DNA of 64,000 nt from Nocardia farcinica (GCF_001182745.1 NZ_LN868939.1:1116001-1180000), one strand, 5' to 3'. Positions 1 through 11,593 are shown, counted from the stretch's first letter. The notes: a model not told the origin generated them from the letters alone. Made by a program: numbers and translations.

Positions 1-62
1 TCACAGATGTGCACCATACGGTGGCGCGGCGGGGAATGGGGCAGCCGGTGCGCGGTGCCAAT

Positions 63-83
63 TGAAAATGATTACCATTTACA
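63..83. promoter_or_regulatory. Zur-type operator overlapping the start of the COG0523 GTPase gene
   Basis: A 21-bp imperfect dyad with arms TGAAAATG and CATTTACA around a 5-bp centre (7 of 8 positions complementary). Actinobacterial Zur boxes have this AT-rich form, which stands out in such GC-rich DNA. It ends three bases before the ATG at 86, so a bound repressor would cover the start region. Zur as the binder is inferred from the motif and the gene family. Confidence 0.72.
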
Positions 84-85
84 GA

Positions 86-1234
<1,149 letters not shown>

Positions 1235-1240
1235 GCGCCG

Positions 1241-2035
1241 CTAACGCGGGGCGAGGAACAGGGTCTGGGTGCTGCGTCCGAGCGGGCCCTTCTCGTCGAA
1301 CAGCGCCGACTCGGCCATGCCGAGACCGCTGGGCTGCGGATGGGTGACGGCGTCGAGGCACACCCACTCGCCGACCGGCTGGCGGTGCAGGGTGACGGTG
1401 AGGTCGGTGTTGATGAACAGGAACCGCGACCAGTCCAGCACCGCGCTCACGCCGTTGCCCGAATCCGCCGCGGCCAGGGTGCGCTCCAGCGCGCTCGGGG
1501 TGGTGCCCGCGACGATCGGGTACTTCAGCCGGATCCAGCACACGGCGGGGCCTGGTTCGGTGAACGAGCCGGAGATGAAACGGTATTCGATGGCGGTGTG
1601 GAAGCCGACCGGCTGGGTGGCGGGGAACGGCGCGGGCGGCGGGGCCGTCTCGGGCCCGGGCCGGGTACCGGTGGGCTGGAACTGTTCGGGCAGTTCGAGT
1701 TCCGGCTCGGCGCGCCGGAACCGCCACGCGTTCGCCTTCATCACCGGCCCGCGGTCGGCGGACAGCGTCGCCTCCACGAGTTCGACACTGCGACCGGGCC
1801 GGGCGACGCGGGTCTCGACGGTGAGCGGGGCCAGCGGCACCGGCCCCAGGATCTCGACCGCCACCCGGCCCACCTGGAAGCCCTCGCGCGGCTCGCACCG
1901 TTCGATCGCGTGCCCGAGCAACGCCGAGGGCGGGCCCGCGTGCTGGGCGTCCGGGGACCACGGGCCGCGGGTCAGCTCGGTCGAGAGATACCGGTCGGGC
2001 CGGTCCGGGTCCGGCAGATAGAAGGCGTCGTTCAC
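1241..2035 (-). CDS. Thioesterase-family (double hotdog) protein
   Basis: 264-residue protein resembling the TesB-like acyl-CoA thioesterases of actinobacteria: an N-terminal hotdog half with the GPPSALLGHAIE helix region near residues 34-45 and a second half ending in a beta-rich segment that includes DAVTHPQPSGLGMAES. Such enzymes hydrolyse acyl-CoA; the substrate cannot be told from sequence. It converges on the GTPase gene with only a few bases between the stops. The 192 bp between its start and the end of thiC show no gene; its promoter should lie there. Confidence 0.75.
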   Translation of the reverse strand: MNDAFYLPDPDRPDRYLSTELTRGPWSPDAQHAGPPSALLGHAIERCEPREGFQVGRVAVEILGPVPLAPLTVETRVARPGRSVELVEATLSADRGPVMKANAWRFRRAEPELELPEQFQPTGTRPGPETAPPPAPFPATQPVGFHTAIEYRFISGSFTEPGPAVCWIRLKYPIVAGTTPSALERTLAAADSGNGVSAVLDWSRFLFINTDLTVTLHRQPVGEWVCLDAVTHPQPSGLGMAESALFDEKGPLGRSTQTLFLAPR

Positions 2036-2227
2036 GGTCGATCCCGTCCATCGGGCCGGCGGCGTCGCCGGTCGCGGATAGTTCCTACGGGAAGGATTCT
2101 GCCACCGCCGCCGCCGCGCCCCGGCCGAGGCCGGTCACCCTGACCCGCTGACCGACCAGGGCGCGGCGCGTGATCGACGCCGTGTTCGGGTGAGCGGCCC
2201 GGCGGGGGAGCCGAGCCGCGGCACCGG

Positions 2228-3883
<1,656 letters not shown>

Positions 3884-3980
3884 CTACGCCGGCATTACCC
3901 GGTCAGGTTCATACGGTCGACGGCCCTGACCGCCCGAATGGGCTAGCCGTCCTCTCAGCCCGCTGGTGCGAGCCCCCGTT
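3884..3980 (-). promoter_or_regulatory. TPP (THI-element) riboswitch of thiC
   Basis: On the minus strand the leader carries the conserved thi-box CTGAGAGG (plus-strand 3951-3958), then GACCGGGTAATGCCGGCG, whose core lies at 3887-3900, with helix-forming GGGGGCTCGCACCAGCG at the 5' end. These are the hallmark pieces of the TPP aptamer. The GGGAGGAA ribosome binding site lies immediately after the aptamer and no terminator hairpin with a U-run was seen, so control of translation initiation is likely. Confidence 0.95.
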
Positions 3981-4091
3981 GGCGATGAAGTTGTCCGCGC
4001 CCGACCATACCCGCCACCGCCACCGACGCGCCCGGGGATCGGGAGCACGAGTGCGGCGGCGGGCCGTGTCGCCCGCCGAAAGCGTCCTCGG

Positions 4092-4562
4092 TCAGCCGTT
4101 ATAGGCGTCGCGCATGGCGTCGAGGTCGATCTTCTTCATGCCGAGCATCGCCTTGGTCGCGCGATCGACGGCCGCCGGGTCGCCGGTGAGCAGGGCGTCG
4201 GCCTCGGCGGGCCAGATCTGCCACGGCACGCCGTAGCGGTCGTTGAGCCAACCGCAATCGATCTCCTTGCCGCCGTCGGCCAGCAGTGCCGACCACAACC
4301 GGTCCACCTCCGCCTGGCTCTCGCAGTTCACCAGCAGCGACATCGCGTGGGTGTAGTGGTACTCGCCGCCGCCGTTGATGGCGGTGAAGCGCTGGCCGTC
4401 GAGTTCGAAGTCCACGGTCATCACGGTGCCCGCTTCCCGCATGCCCGATTCGGTGAAGCGGCGGATCTCGGTGATGCGCGAATCGGGGAACAGCGAACAG
4501 TAGAACTCGGCCGCCTCCTCGGCCTGGGTGTCGAACCAGAGATTCGTGACGATCTTCTGCAT
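4092..4562 (-). CDS. VOC-superfamily protein (PhnB / 3-demethylubiquinone methyltransferase-like)
   Basis: 156-residue protein starting QKIVTNLWFDTQAEEAAEFYCSLFPDS, the signature of the PhnB-like branch of the vicinal-oxygen-chelate fold. The family motifs GGKEIDCGWLNDRYGVPWQI and a C-terminal MLGMKKIDLDAMRDAY are present. ATG 4562 has AGGAG at proper spacing and fits the family length; longer in-frame extensions are unsupported. The function is unknown; many are annotated as methyltransferases but are not. It is divergent from the TetR gene 65 bp away, which may regulate it. Confidence 0.85.
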   Translation of the reverse strand: MQKIVTNLWFDTQAEEAAEFYCSLFPDSRITEIRRFTESGMREAGTVMTVDFELDGQRFTAINGGGEYHYTHAMSLLVNCESQAEVDRLWSALLADGGKEIDCGWLNDRYGVPWQIWPAEADALLTGDPAAVDRATKAMLGMKKIDLDAMRDAYNG

Positions 4563-4627
4563 GGTGTGCTCCTGCCGTCGGGTGTGCTCGTAGTACGGAC
4601 TGCGCGGCGCGGCGGAACTCATCGCTA

Positions 4628-5281
4628 TTGTCGGTTTCCGTGACCCGTGAGGAAGCGCCCGCCCCGCCCGCCACGGAATCGATCGCCGCCGACGATCGCC
4701 GCGCACTGCTCGATGCGGCCACGGAACTGTTTGCCGATCAGGGGTATTCACGCACCACCGCGGCGCAGATCTGCGGGCGCGCCGGGGTGGCGCCGGAGCT
4801 GTTCGACGCCGCCTTCGACGGTACCGCCGACTGCTACCTGGTGTTGCTCGAATCGGCCGCGGCCAGGATCAGGGACCGGGTGAGCACGGCCGCCCTCCGC
4901 TACGCCGACCGGCACTTCACCGAACGGGGCGCGGTGGTGGTCGCCGCCTTCGTCGGCGCGCTCGCGGAGGACCCGCGGCTGGCGAGGGTGGCGTTCGGGG
5001 AACCCGCGGAGGTCTCGCCCGCGGTGCGGCGCCAGCGGCGGGTGCACCGGCGGTGGGCGGCGGCGTTCCTGGACACCCAGTGGCCGCCCGAACCCGAGGC
5101 GGGGGAGCGGGCGGCGCGGCGGCGCTTCGCGGTCGCGATGGCCACCATCGGCGGGATGTTCGAGCTGGTCGCGGACTGGACCCGGCACCGCGAGGAGTCC
5201 GGGGCCGACGCGCAGGCGCTCGTCGACGACCTCACCGAGTTCGTCGGCGTGGTGTACACCGGGCGCGTCCACCGCCGCTGA
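4628..5281 (+). CDS. TetR/AcrR-family transcriptional regulator
   Basis: About 217 residues with a TetR N-terminal HTH at about 24-70 (RRALLDAATELFADQGYSRTT, then AAQICGRAGVAPELFDAAF) and a variable C-terminal ligand domain. Start is uncertain between TTG 4628 and GTG 4640, neither with a good ribosome binding site. It is divergent from the VOC gene and convergent with the MMPL exporter, so either could be a target. The HTH recognition helix lacks the usual KGTLYYHF-like ending (it reads PELFDAAFDG), suggesting a divergent subfamily. Confidence 0.85.
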   Translation: MSVSVTREEAPAPPATESIAADDRRALLDAATELFADQGYSRTTAAQICGRAGVAPELFDAAFDGTADCYLVLLESAAARIRDRVSTAALRYADRHFTERGAVVVAAFVGALAEDPRLARVAFGEPAEVSPAVRRQRRVHRRWAAAFLDTQWPPEPEAGERAARRRFAVAMATIGGMFELVADWTRHREESGADAQALVDDLTEFVGVVYTGRVHRR

Positions 5282-5290
5282 ATACGGCGC

Positions 5291-7549
5291 TCACTTGCGC
5301 AGCGCGACGGGCTCGCGGTCGACGGCCGGGTCGTGTGGCGCGGGAGCTTCCTGCTCGGTGAGCCCGAAGCGCGCGTGCAGGGCGGCCAGCGGCTTGGGCG
5401 CCCACCAGTTGACGGTGCCGAGCACCCGCATCAGCGCCGGGGCGAGCAGCGCGCGGATGACGGTGGCGTCGCTGAGCACAGCCAGCGCGCAACCGATGCC
5501 GAACAGCTTCATCGCCGTCACCCCGGAGGTGGCGACCGCGAAGAACACGATGCTCATCAGCAGCGCCGCGGCGGTGAAGATGCGCCCGGTGCGGGCCACG
5601 CCGAGCGCCACCGCGTGCGTGTTCCCCGCGGCGGTTTTCGGCCCCGCCAGCCATTCCTCCCGGATCCGGGACAGCAGGAACACCTCGTAGTCCATCGAGG
5701 CGCCGAAGGCGATGGCGAACATCAGGATCGGCATCGCCAGGTCCAGCTTGCCGGTCGGGGTGAAGCCGAGCAGCCCGCTCAGGTGCCCCTCCTGGAACAC
5801 CCACACCATCGCGCCGAAGGTCGCCGCCAGCGACAGCATGTTCAGCGCCAGCGCCTTCACCGGGAGCAGCAGGCTGCCGGTGAACAGGAACAGCAGGATC
5901 AGCGTCGTCACGGCGATGAGGATTCCCGCCGCGGGCAGCCGCTCGGCGATCGCGGCCACCGAATCCCGGTTGAGCGCGGCGGGCCCGCCGAACAGGGTCG
6001 GGCCGGGTGCGGGCACCTCGCGCAGCCGCGCCAGCTGCGCCTTGCCTTCGCTCGAGTACGGGTCGAGCCGGGTGCCGACCGATACCAGCGCGCCCGCCTC
6101 GCCGACCATGCCCGGCGGCGGTGCGGCGACCTTCGAGCCGTTGAGGTACACGCCCGCCCCCGACAGCACCGCGGGCACGTCGGGCACCGTGGACAGTGCG
6201 GCGGCGTAGCCGGCGAGCGCGGCCTCCTCGCCGCGGAATTCCGGGAGCACCACGAATGTGCTCGTGCCCAGGTCGGCGGCGAAGTTCGCGCGCAGTTCGT
6301 CACCGACCTGCCTGCTCGGCGCGGCCTGCAACGCGCGGTCGTCGGGGTAGCCGAACTGCGCGCCAAGGAACGGCGAGCCGAGCAGCAGCAGCACCACGGT
6401 GGTGACCACCGCGATCGGCGCCGCGCGCCGCATGACCGCCACCACCCAGCGGTACCAGCGGCTGTGTTCGGCCTGCACGGCCTGTGGTGCGGGACGGCGC
6501 AGCAGCCTGCGCAGCACCGGCCGCAGATCCCAGGCGTTGATGCGCGCGCCCAGCAGCATCAGCAGCGCGGGCAGCACGATCACCGCCGCGGCCGCGGCGG
6601 CCAGCACCACCGCGACACCCGCGTAGGCGAAGGACTTGAAGAAGTACTGCGGGAACACCGCCAGCGCGGCCAGCGACAGCGCCACCACCAGGGCCGAGTA
6701 GATCACCGTTCGTCCGGCGGTCTGCACCGCGCGCACCACCGCCGCGGCGGGTGCGAGCCCCCGCGCCAGTTCCTCGCGATAGCGGCTGACGACGAACAGG
6801 CTGTAGTCGATGGCCAGCGCCAGGCCCAACGCGGTGGTCATGTTCAGCGCGTAGATCGACACGTCGGTGACGGCGGTGAGCGCGCGCAGGATGCCCAGCG
6901 CGGCCACCACCGCGAACAACCCGATCGCCACCGGCATGGCCGCGGCGACCACGCTGCCGAACACCAGCACCAGCAGCAGACCGGTGAGCGGGATCGCGAT
7001 CGCCTCCGCGACGATCAGGTCCTTGCTGATCTGGGTGTTCATGTCGGCGAAGGCCGCACCGAGTCCGCCCGCCCGGACCGTCACGCCGTCGGCATCGGTC
7101 TGCACCTGGTCGCTGATGCGGGCCGCCCGCTCGGTCAGTTCCGAGTCGTCCCCGGCGATCTCGGCGACCACCAGCCCGCTGCGTCCGTCCTTGCCGCGCA
7201 ACGCGTTCGCCAGATCGGGCCGGGTGGACCAGTAGGACTGGATTCCGCTGACCTCGGGATGCTCACCGAGTTGCGCGACCGCGCGCTCGGCGGCCGCCCG
7301 CGCGGCCGGACTGTCGACACCGTCCTCGGCGGTGATCAACAGGATGTAGTTGGGCGCACCGCCGGGGAAGTGCTGGGAGATGTAGTCCGCGGCCCGCACC
7401 GATTCGAGCTCGGAGGTGACGAAGCCACCCGACTTCATGTGCGAGGACGCGCTCGCCCCGAACGCGCCGCAGACCAGCATGAGCAGCAGCGCGGCCGCGA
7501 TCACGACACGGGGACGCGTCGTCGCGAACCGAGCGAGGGTGGTCAACAT
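5291..7549 (-). CDS. MMPL-family (RND) membrane transporter
   Basis: 752-residue inner-membrane protein of the MMPL/RND type: an N-terminal membrane segment (VVIAAALLLMLVCGAFG), a large extracytoplasmic loop, a bundle of membrane helices containing ALNMTTALGLALAIDYSLFVVSRYREE, a second loop, and the matching second half with PILMFAIAFGASMDYEVFLLSRIREEW. The paired D-Y motifs in the two halves are the proton-relay positions of the family. Mycolate-forming bacteria use such proteins to export lipids or drugs; the substrate is unknown. ATG 7549 begins directly before the first helix; longer in-frame starts add a non-hydrophobic tail and are rejected. Confidence 0.92.
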   Translation of the reverse strand: MLTTLARFATTRPRVVIAAALLLMLVCGAFGASASSHMKSGGFVTSELESVRAADYISQHFPGGAPNYILLITAEDGVDSPAARAAAERAVAQLGEHPEVSGIQSYWSTRPDLANALRGKDGRSGLVVAEIAGDDSELTERAARISDQVQTDADGVTVRAGGLGAAFADMNTQISKDLIVAEAIAIPLTGLLLVLVFGSVVAAAMPVAIGLFAVVAALGILRALTAVTDVSIYALNMTTALGLALAIDYSLFVVSRYREELARGLAPAAAVVRAVQTAGRTVIYSALVVALSLAALAVFPQYFFKSFAYAGVAVVLAAAAAAVIVLPALLMLLGARINAWDLRPVLRRLLRRPAPQAVQAEHSRWYRWVVAVMRRAAPIAVVTTVVLLLLGSPFLGAQFGYPDDRALQAAPSRQVGDELRANFAADLGTSTFVVLPEFRGEEAALAGYAAALSTVPDVPAVLSGAGVYLNGSKVAAPPPGMVGEAGALVSVGTRLDPYSSEGKAQLARLREVPAPGPTLFGGPAALNRDSVAAIAERLPAAGILIAVTTLILLFLFTGSLLLPVKALALNMLSLAATFGAMVWVFQEGHLSGLLGFTPTGKLDLAMPILMFAIAFGASMDYEVFLLSRIREEWLAGPKTAAGNTHAVALGVARTGRIFTAAALLMSIVFFAVATSGVTAMKLFGIGCALAVLSDATVIRALLAPALMRVLGTVNWWAPKPLAALHARFGLTEQEAPAPHDPAVDREPVALRK

Positions 7550-7594
7550 CGACGCGAACTCCCCGTCCGAAGGAATGATTCTCGAACGGTAAAC

Positions 7595-7608
7595 CGGACG
7601 GTCGTCCG
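7595..7608. promoter_or_regulatory. Perfect inverted repeat upstream of the MMPL gene (probable TetR-type operator)
   Basis: CGGACG-GT-CGTCCG, a perfect 6-bp-armed dyad in the 159 bp between the MMPL start and the OsmC stop. The wider context AACCGGACGGTCGTCCGAAC resembles operators of actinobacterial TetR regulators of exporters. The TetR gene at 4628 is a natural but unproven candidate binder. Confidence 0.6.
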
Positions 7609-7708
7609 AACAGAATCCGCTGCGGCCGTGATGCTGACCACCTCTGAAGACCTGAGTGATGCAGATCACTCCGCGTGGGAAGTGGCTGCCGCACAAGGCG
7701 CTCCGCGG

Positions 7709-8230
7709 CTACCCGCGGTCGGGGGTCACCAGGGTGGTTCGCACCGGGGTGGTGTTGCGGGTGAGGTCGAGGACGGGGCAGTGCGCGTCGACGGCCTCCT
7801 GGAGCTCGAGGTAGCGCTCCCGCGATTCCGGTCCGGTGATCTCCACGGTCACCCGCACCTCGCCGAACCCCGGCCGCACGGCGTCGTCGAAGCCGAAGAA
7901 GCCGCGCACGTCCAGATCACCCTCGGCCGCGGCACGGATCTCCTCGACCGCGATACCCAGCTTCTCGGCCCACACCCGCCAGGTCACCACCTGGCAGGAC
8001 AGCAGCGAGGCCAGGTAGTACTCCACCGGATTGGCCGCGGTGTCGGCGCCGCCGAGCGCAGGCGGCTCGTCCACCTCCACCCGGAAGTTGCGCAGCGCCA
8101 CCGAACTGGCGACCGCGTCGTGCGCGGTGGCCTCGGCGCGGAACACGACGGCGGCCTTGGCGGGATCGGACTCCACCGCATCCCGGTTGGCGGCGATCAC
8201 CGCGCCGAGCGCGGACGTGGACGTGGTCAT
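7709..8230 (-). CDS. OsmC-family peroxide/redox protein
   Basis: 173-residue OsmC/Ohr-superfamily protein. The two family cysteines are visible in SLLSCQVVTW (about residue 97) and DAHCPVLDL (about residue 152), the positions used to reduce organic hydroperoxides. The N-terminal beta-rich part (FRVEVDEPPALGGADTAANPVEYYLASLL) matches the YhfA-like branch rather than classical Ohr. It follows the MMPL promoter region on the same strand and is likely its own unit. The 218 bp to the next gene hold no recognised feature beyond a 10-bp palindrome. Confidence 0.88.
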   Translation of the reverse strand: MTTSTSALGAVIAANRDAVESDPAKAAVVFRAEATAHDAVASSVALRNFRVEVDEPPALGGADTAANPVEYYLASLLSCQVVTWRVWAEKLGIAVEEIRAAAEGDLDVRGFFGFDDAVRPGFGEVRVTVEITGPESRERYLELQEAVDAHCPVLDLTRNTTPVRTTLVTPDRG

Positions 8231-8448
8231 CGGCGAACTCCTTGGGCGAGGGCGGACGGGTCGATTCCCCGAATCGGTGCGTCGAGCGTAGGTCGGCGCA
8301 CCCGGTCCGCCACGCCGCGTGACCCCTAGGTCAAGGCGCTGACCTGCACATTCGAATTCGATTCGCGCTGAGGGAAACTGCCCACCCGGCCCACCCGGAG
8401 GCGATCAGGATTCGGGTACCGTCCGGAGACGGACGCTAGACTCGCACC

Positions 8449-9258
8449 GTGACTTGTCGGCTCGGCGCCCCCGGAATGCGAATGACCGCCGATGAGCCGA
8501 ATCGGGATGAGCCGAATCGGGATGAGCCGAATCGGGAAGACGGCGCGCCCGAGCGCCCGTTCCCACCGGAACCACCGGCGTCACTCACCGACCCCGCCGC
8601 CATTCGAGCCAATGATTGGCAGGCCTTTTCGAACCTCACTACGCTCGAGGATCACTGGAGCCTCAAAGCCTGGGCAACCGGATATTCCGCCTTCTATTGG
8701 TATCTGACCTTCGATGAAGAACCGCTCGCAGCACTGGCTGAGTGGTGCCGGTCGAATTTGGATACCACGTGTCTGGATCCGGTGCCCTCGGACGGTCTAC
8801 ACATGACGGTACTGAAGGTCGGATCTACCGACGAGCTGACCGAGACGGATGTGGCCCGGATCGTGGCAGCTGCCGAGGCAGCGCTCGCCGATTCGGCACC
8901 CATCTCGCTCGATGTCGGGCCGCTGACCGGATCGCCGAGTGCCATTCGCTTCTCGGTCGCACCGTGGAATCGGTTGACCGAGCTTCATTGCCTACTGCGG
9001 GAGACCACCATCACCTGCCGCCCGGAAGCAGCGCCCGCTCCTACTTCCCGATTCCGCCCCCACGTGGGCATTGCCTACCACAATCGCCGCCGCGACGCAG
9101 GGCCGATGGTTCGCTCGATCGCCGAGTTGCGGAGTGCTCCGCCCGTAACCGTGACGGTGGGTCAGGTGAGATTGGTGCGATTGTGGCGGGAAGGCCGTCG
9201 GTATCGGTGGCAGGACCGCGCGGTCATATCTCTCGGGTCGTCGAACCGCCGCCGGTGA
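8449..9258 (+). CDS. 2H-phosphoesterase (2'-5' RNA ligase-like) family protein
   Basis: 269-residue protein with the first catalytic tetrapeptide of the 2H superfamily, HMTV at H118. The second copy is HVGI at H205, where the usual Thr/Ser is Gly, so activity may be changed. 2H enzymes act on 2',3'-cyclic phosphates or 2'-5' linkages in RNA or small nucleotides. The disordered N-terminus carries a DEPNR triplet repeat, so an internal start after it is possible. Its 3' end overlaps the 3' end of the XRE-TPR regulator remnant by 35 bp. Codon use is less GC-rich than the flanks. Confidence 0.75.
   Translation: MTCRLGAPGMRMTADEPNRDEPNRDEPNREDGAPERPFPPEPPASLTDPAAIRANDWQAFSNLTTLEDHWSLKAWATGYSAFYWYLTFDEEPLAALAEWCRSNLDTTCLDPVPSDGLHMTVLKVGSTDELTETDVARIVAAAEAALADSAPISLDVGPLTGSPSAIRFSVAPWNRLTELHCLLRETTITCRPEAAPAPTSRFRPHVGIAYHNRRRDAGPMVRSIAELRSAPPVTVTVGQVRLVRLWREGRRYRWQDRAVISLGSSNRRR
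8491..8535 (+). repeat. Three perfect 15-bp tandem repeats inside the 2H gene
   Basis: The unit GATGAGCCGAATCGG occurs three times without change (8491-8505, 8506-8520, 8521-8535) and encodes DEPNR x3 in frame near the N-terminus. A 15-bp unit changes copy number without a frameshift. Confidence 0.95.
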
Positions 9259-10395
9259 CAGCGACCGTATCGCCGGCCGGCCACTCTCGGAGCGCTTCCA
9301 GATAGCTGCGCCCTCTTCTGCGGTCGACCGCGGTCACCGCCTCACCCAATTCATGCGCGCGTTGCCACACGGACCGGATCGGACGCGCCCGCGAGACTTC
9401 GAGTGCCTCCTCGCCGAGCGCGACGGCACGTTCGACATCTCGGGGGCGGCGACGCACAAGAGCGGTGGCCATGTCCAACCGCACGAGTGCCCGGCTCCAC
9501 GCCGACTCGGACGATTCGACCAGCACCTCGACTTGTCGACCGTAAGCGAGTGATTTGTCGTACAGCCCGGCGGAAAGGTAGGCCGTCGCCGCGTTGGCCT
9601 TCCATCGAGCGTCTCCGTAGGTATCGAACGACATCGCCGGCGTCAGGCCGGACGGCGTTTCGACCGAGGAAGTCAGTGCGACGGCCGACTCGATAGCCCG
9701 TTCCACCCCGAGTACATCGCCCAGTTTTCCGAGTGCTCGGGCCAGGCCGTTCGTGTACAGCCGGATGGCCTGTCCGCCGTCCGGCAGCAGCGCGATGCCC
9801 TCGGCAGCCAGTGCGGCAGCCTTGCGGAAATCGCCCTTGTAATAGGCGCAGAAGCTCTGCGTGCCCCGGACCCACGCCTTCAGCTCGATGTCCCCGAGGA
9901 AGTCGGCGAGGCCGAGGGCTTCCCGGCTGTACAACTCCGAATGATGGAAGCGGCCGCAATTGACCGACATGTAGCCGAGGATGCCGGCCAACTGACCGCT
10001 GATCCGATACAGCCGTTGCAATTGTGCTGGTTTGTGGCAGGACTCCACCAGTCGGTCGACCTCCCGTCGCAGGGCATGTACGCCGGGTAACAGGCGGACG
10101 GGTCCCTCGTGTTCGTACCGGTCGAGAAGATTCGAGAGCGCGAGGTCGACGGCCTCGAGCACGGTGTCATCGAGGTGGAGGGATTCGATACGGTGCATCC
10201 GCCGAATGAGTTCGGACGGGTCGTCGAGCGCTATGCCGTCACTCGCTACCGCTGGTGATGTGGCGTCCCTTTCACGCTGTCGTTCCGCCTGCCCGTGGCG
10301 AGCCCGCCACACATTCTCGCCCTCCGCCACGATCTGCTCGAACCGGCTGCGATCCGCAGGAGTCGCTCGCTGCTCGTAGGCGGTGTCGAGGATCG

Positions 10396-10401
10396 CTTGG
10401 G
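10396..10401. repeat. Target-site duplication, left copy (CTTGGG)
   Basis: CTTGGG directly flanks the left end of the IS; the same hexamer is at 11661-11666. IS3 elements usually duplicate 3-5 bp, so one or more of these bases may be chance identity. Confidence 0.75.
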
Positions 10402-10430
10402 ACTGATGCAGGATTCGGTGACAGGTTCGG

Positions 10431-11303
10431 TCACGCGGCCTGACTGGCCGGTGGGGTCATGATTACTTCGTATTCGACGGGCGTCAAACGCCCGAGGCCG
10501 GTCTGCCGGCGCCGCCGGTGGTAGGTGCGTTCGATCCAGGTGACGATCGCGATGCGCAACTCCTCACGCGTGGACCAGGATCGGCGGTCCAGGACGTTGC
10601 GCTGCAAGAGCGCGAAGAAGCTTTCCATCGCGGCGTTGTCACCGGCCGCGCCTACCCTGCCCATCGACCCTGTCATGCCGTGACGAGTCAAGGCGTGCAC
10701 GAACTTCCGGCTTCGAAATTGCGACCCGCGGTCGCTGTGAAGCACACATCCGGCAACGTCGCCGCGCCGGGCGACAGCATTGTTGAGTGCCCGGACCGCA
10801 AGCACCGACTTCATGCGGGAGTCGATGGAATACCCGACGATCCGGTTGGAGAACACGTCCTTCACTGCGCAGATGTAGAGCTTGCCCTCACCGGTCCAAT
10901 GTTCGGAAATGTCCGATAGCCACAGCTGGTTCGGGGCATCGGCGGTGAAGTTGCGGCGGACCAGGTCCTCGTGCACCGGCGGGCCCGGTCTGCCCTTCCC
11001 GCCGCGCTTCTTGCCGAACACGCTCCACCAACCTCGTGCCGAGCAGATCCGCCACGCGGTGCGATCGGCCATCGGCTCGCCCGCGGCCCGAGCCTCGTCA
11101 GCGAGAAACCGGTACCCGAACTCCGGATCGTCACGGTGAGCATCGAACAGCGCGTTCGCTCGATACGCCTCGTCGAGTTCGGCAGTCGTAACCGGTTCGG
11201 CGAGCCACCGGTAGTAGGGCTGGCGGGCCAGCCCCAACACCCGGCACGTCACCGCGACGGGAATCCCGTCGTCGGCCAGCTCACGGACGAGCGGGTAGGT
11301 CAT
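10431..11303 (-). CDS. IS3-family transposase OrfB (DDE integrase domain)
   Basis: 290 residues from ATG 11303 with an HTH_21-type N-terminus (MTYPLVRELADDGIPVAVTCRVLGLARQPYYRW) and an rve integrase core. The catalytic acids are visible in LWLSDISEHW, LHSDRGSQF and NAAMESFF, and the C-terminus has TPVEYE. The start overlaps the OrfA stop as ATGA; in IS3 elements the active transposase is normally an OrfA-OrfB fusion made by -1 frameshifting. Confidence 0.93.
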   Translation of the reverse strand: MTYPLVRELADDGIPVAVTCRVLGLARQPYYRWLAEPVTTAELDEAYRANALFDAHRDDPEFGYRFLADEARAAGEPMADRTAWRICSARGWWSVFGKKRGGKGRPGPPVHEDLVRRNFTADAPNQLWLSDISEHWTGEGKLYICAVKDVFSNRIVGYSIDSRMKSVLAVRALNNAVARRGDVAGCVLHSDRGSQFRSRKFVHALTRHGMTGSMGRVGAAGDNAAMESFFALLQRNVLDRRSWSTREELRIAIVTWIERTYHRRRRQTGLGRLTPVEYEVIMTPPASQAA

Positions 11304-11593
11304 TTTCCCGGCAGATTCGCCTGCGCAAAATAGGCGGCGGCTCGTTTGAGAACCTCGTTCTCCTGCTCCAGCAGCCGAATCCGGCGCCTGGCTTCCCGAA
11401 GCTCCGCCGCCTCGCTTGAGGTCATGCCCGGTTTCACACCATCGTCGACATCGGTTTGCCGCATCCATTTCGACAGCGTCATCGGGTGGATCCCGAAATC
11501 CGCGGCGACCTGCTCCAACGTCACCCCGTCATCACGGTTGCGAGCCACCCGGACGACATCGTCACGGAACTCGCGGGGATAAGGCTTGGGCAC
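11300..11593 (-). CDS. IS3-family transposase OrfA (HTH_Tnp_1)
   Basis: 97 residues from GTG 11593 (PKPYPREFRDDVVRVARNRD), with the transposase HTH (TLEQVAADFGIHPMTLSKWM) followed by a leucine-zipper helix (LREARRRIRLLEQENEVLKRAAAYFA). A GTG at 11641 gives a longer form but lies at the terminal repeat. The frame ends CCG GGA AAA TGA; the heptamer G GGA AAA (11303-11309) directly before the stop is a canonical -1 slippery site that would fuse it to OrfB. Confidence 0.9.
   Translation of the reverse strand: MPKPYPREFRDDVVRVARNRDDGVTLEQVAADFGIHPMTLSKWMRQTDVDDGVKPGMTSSEAAELREARRRIRLLEQENEVLKRAAAYFAQANLPGK

Noticed and set aside
5333..8329. Open frame of 998 codons on the plus strand across the MMPL and OsmC genes
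   Set aside because: Arg/His/Gln-rich shadow of two clear minus-strand genes.
8352..8361. Palindrome TCGAATTCGA in the OsmC-2H gap
   Set aside because: Too short and unsupported by position to call an operator.
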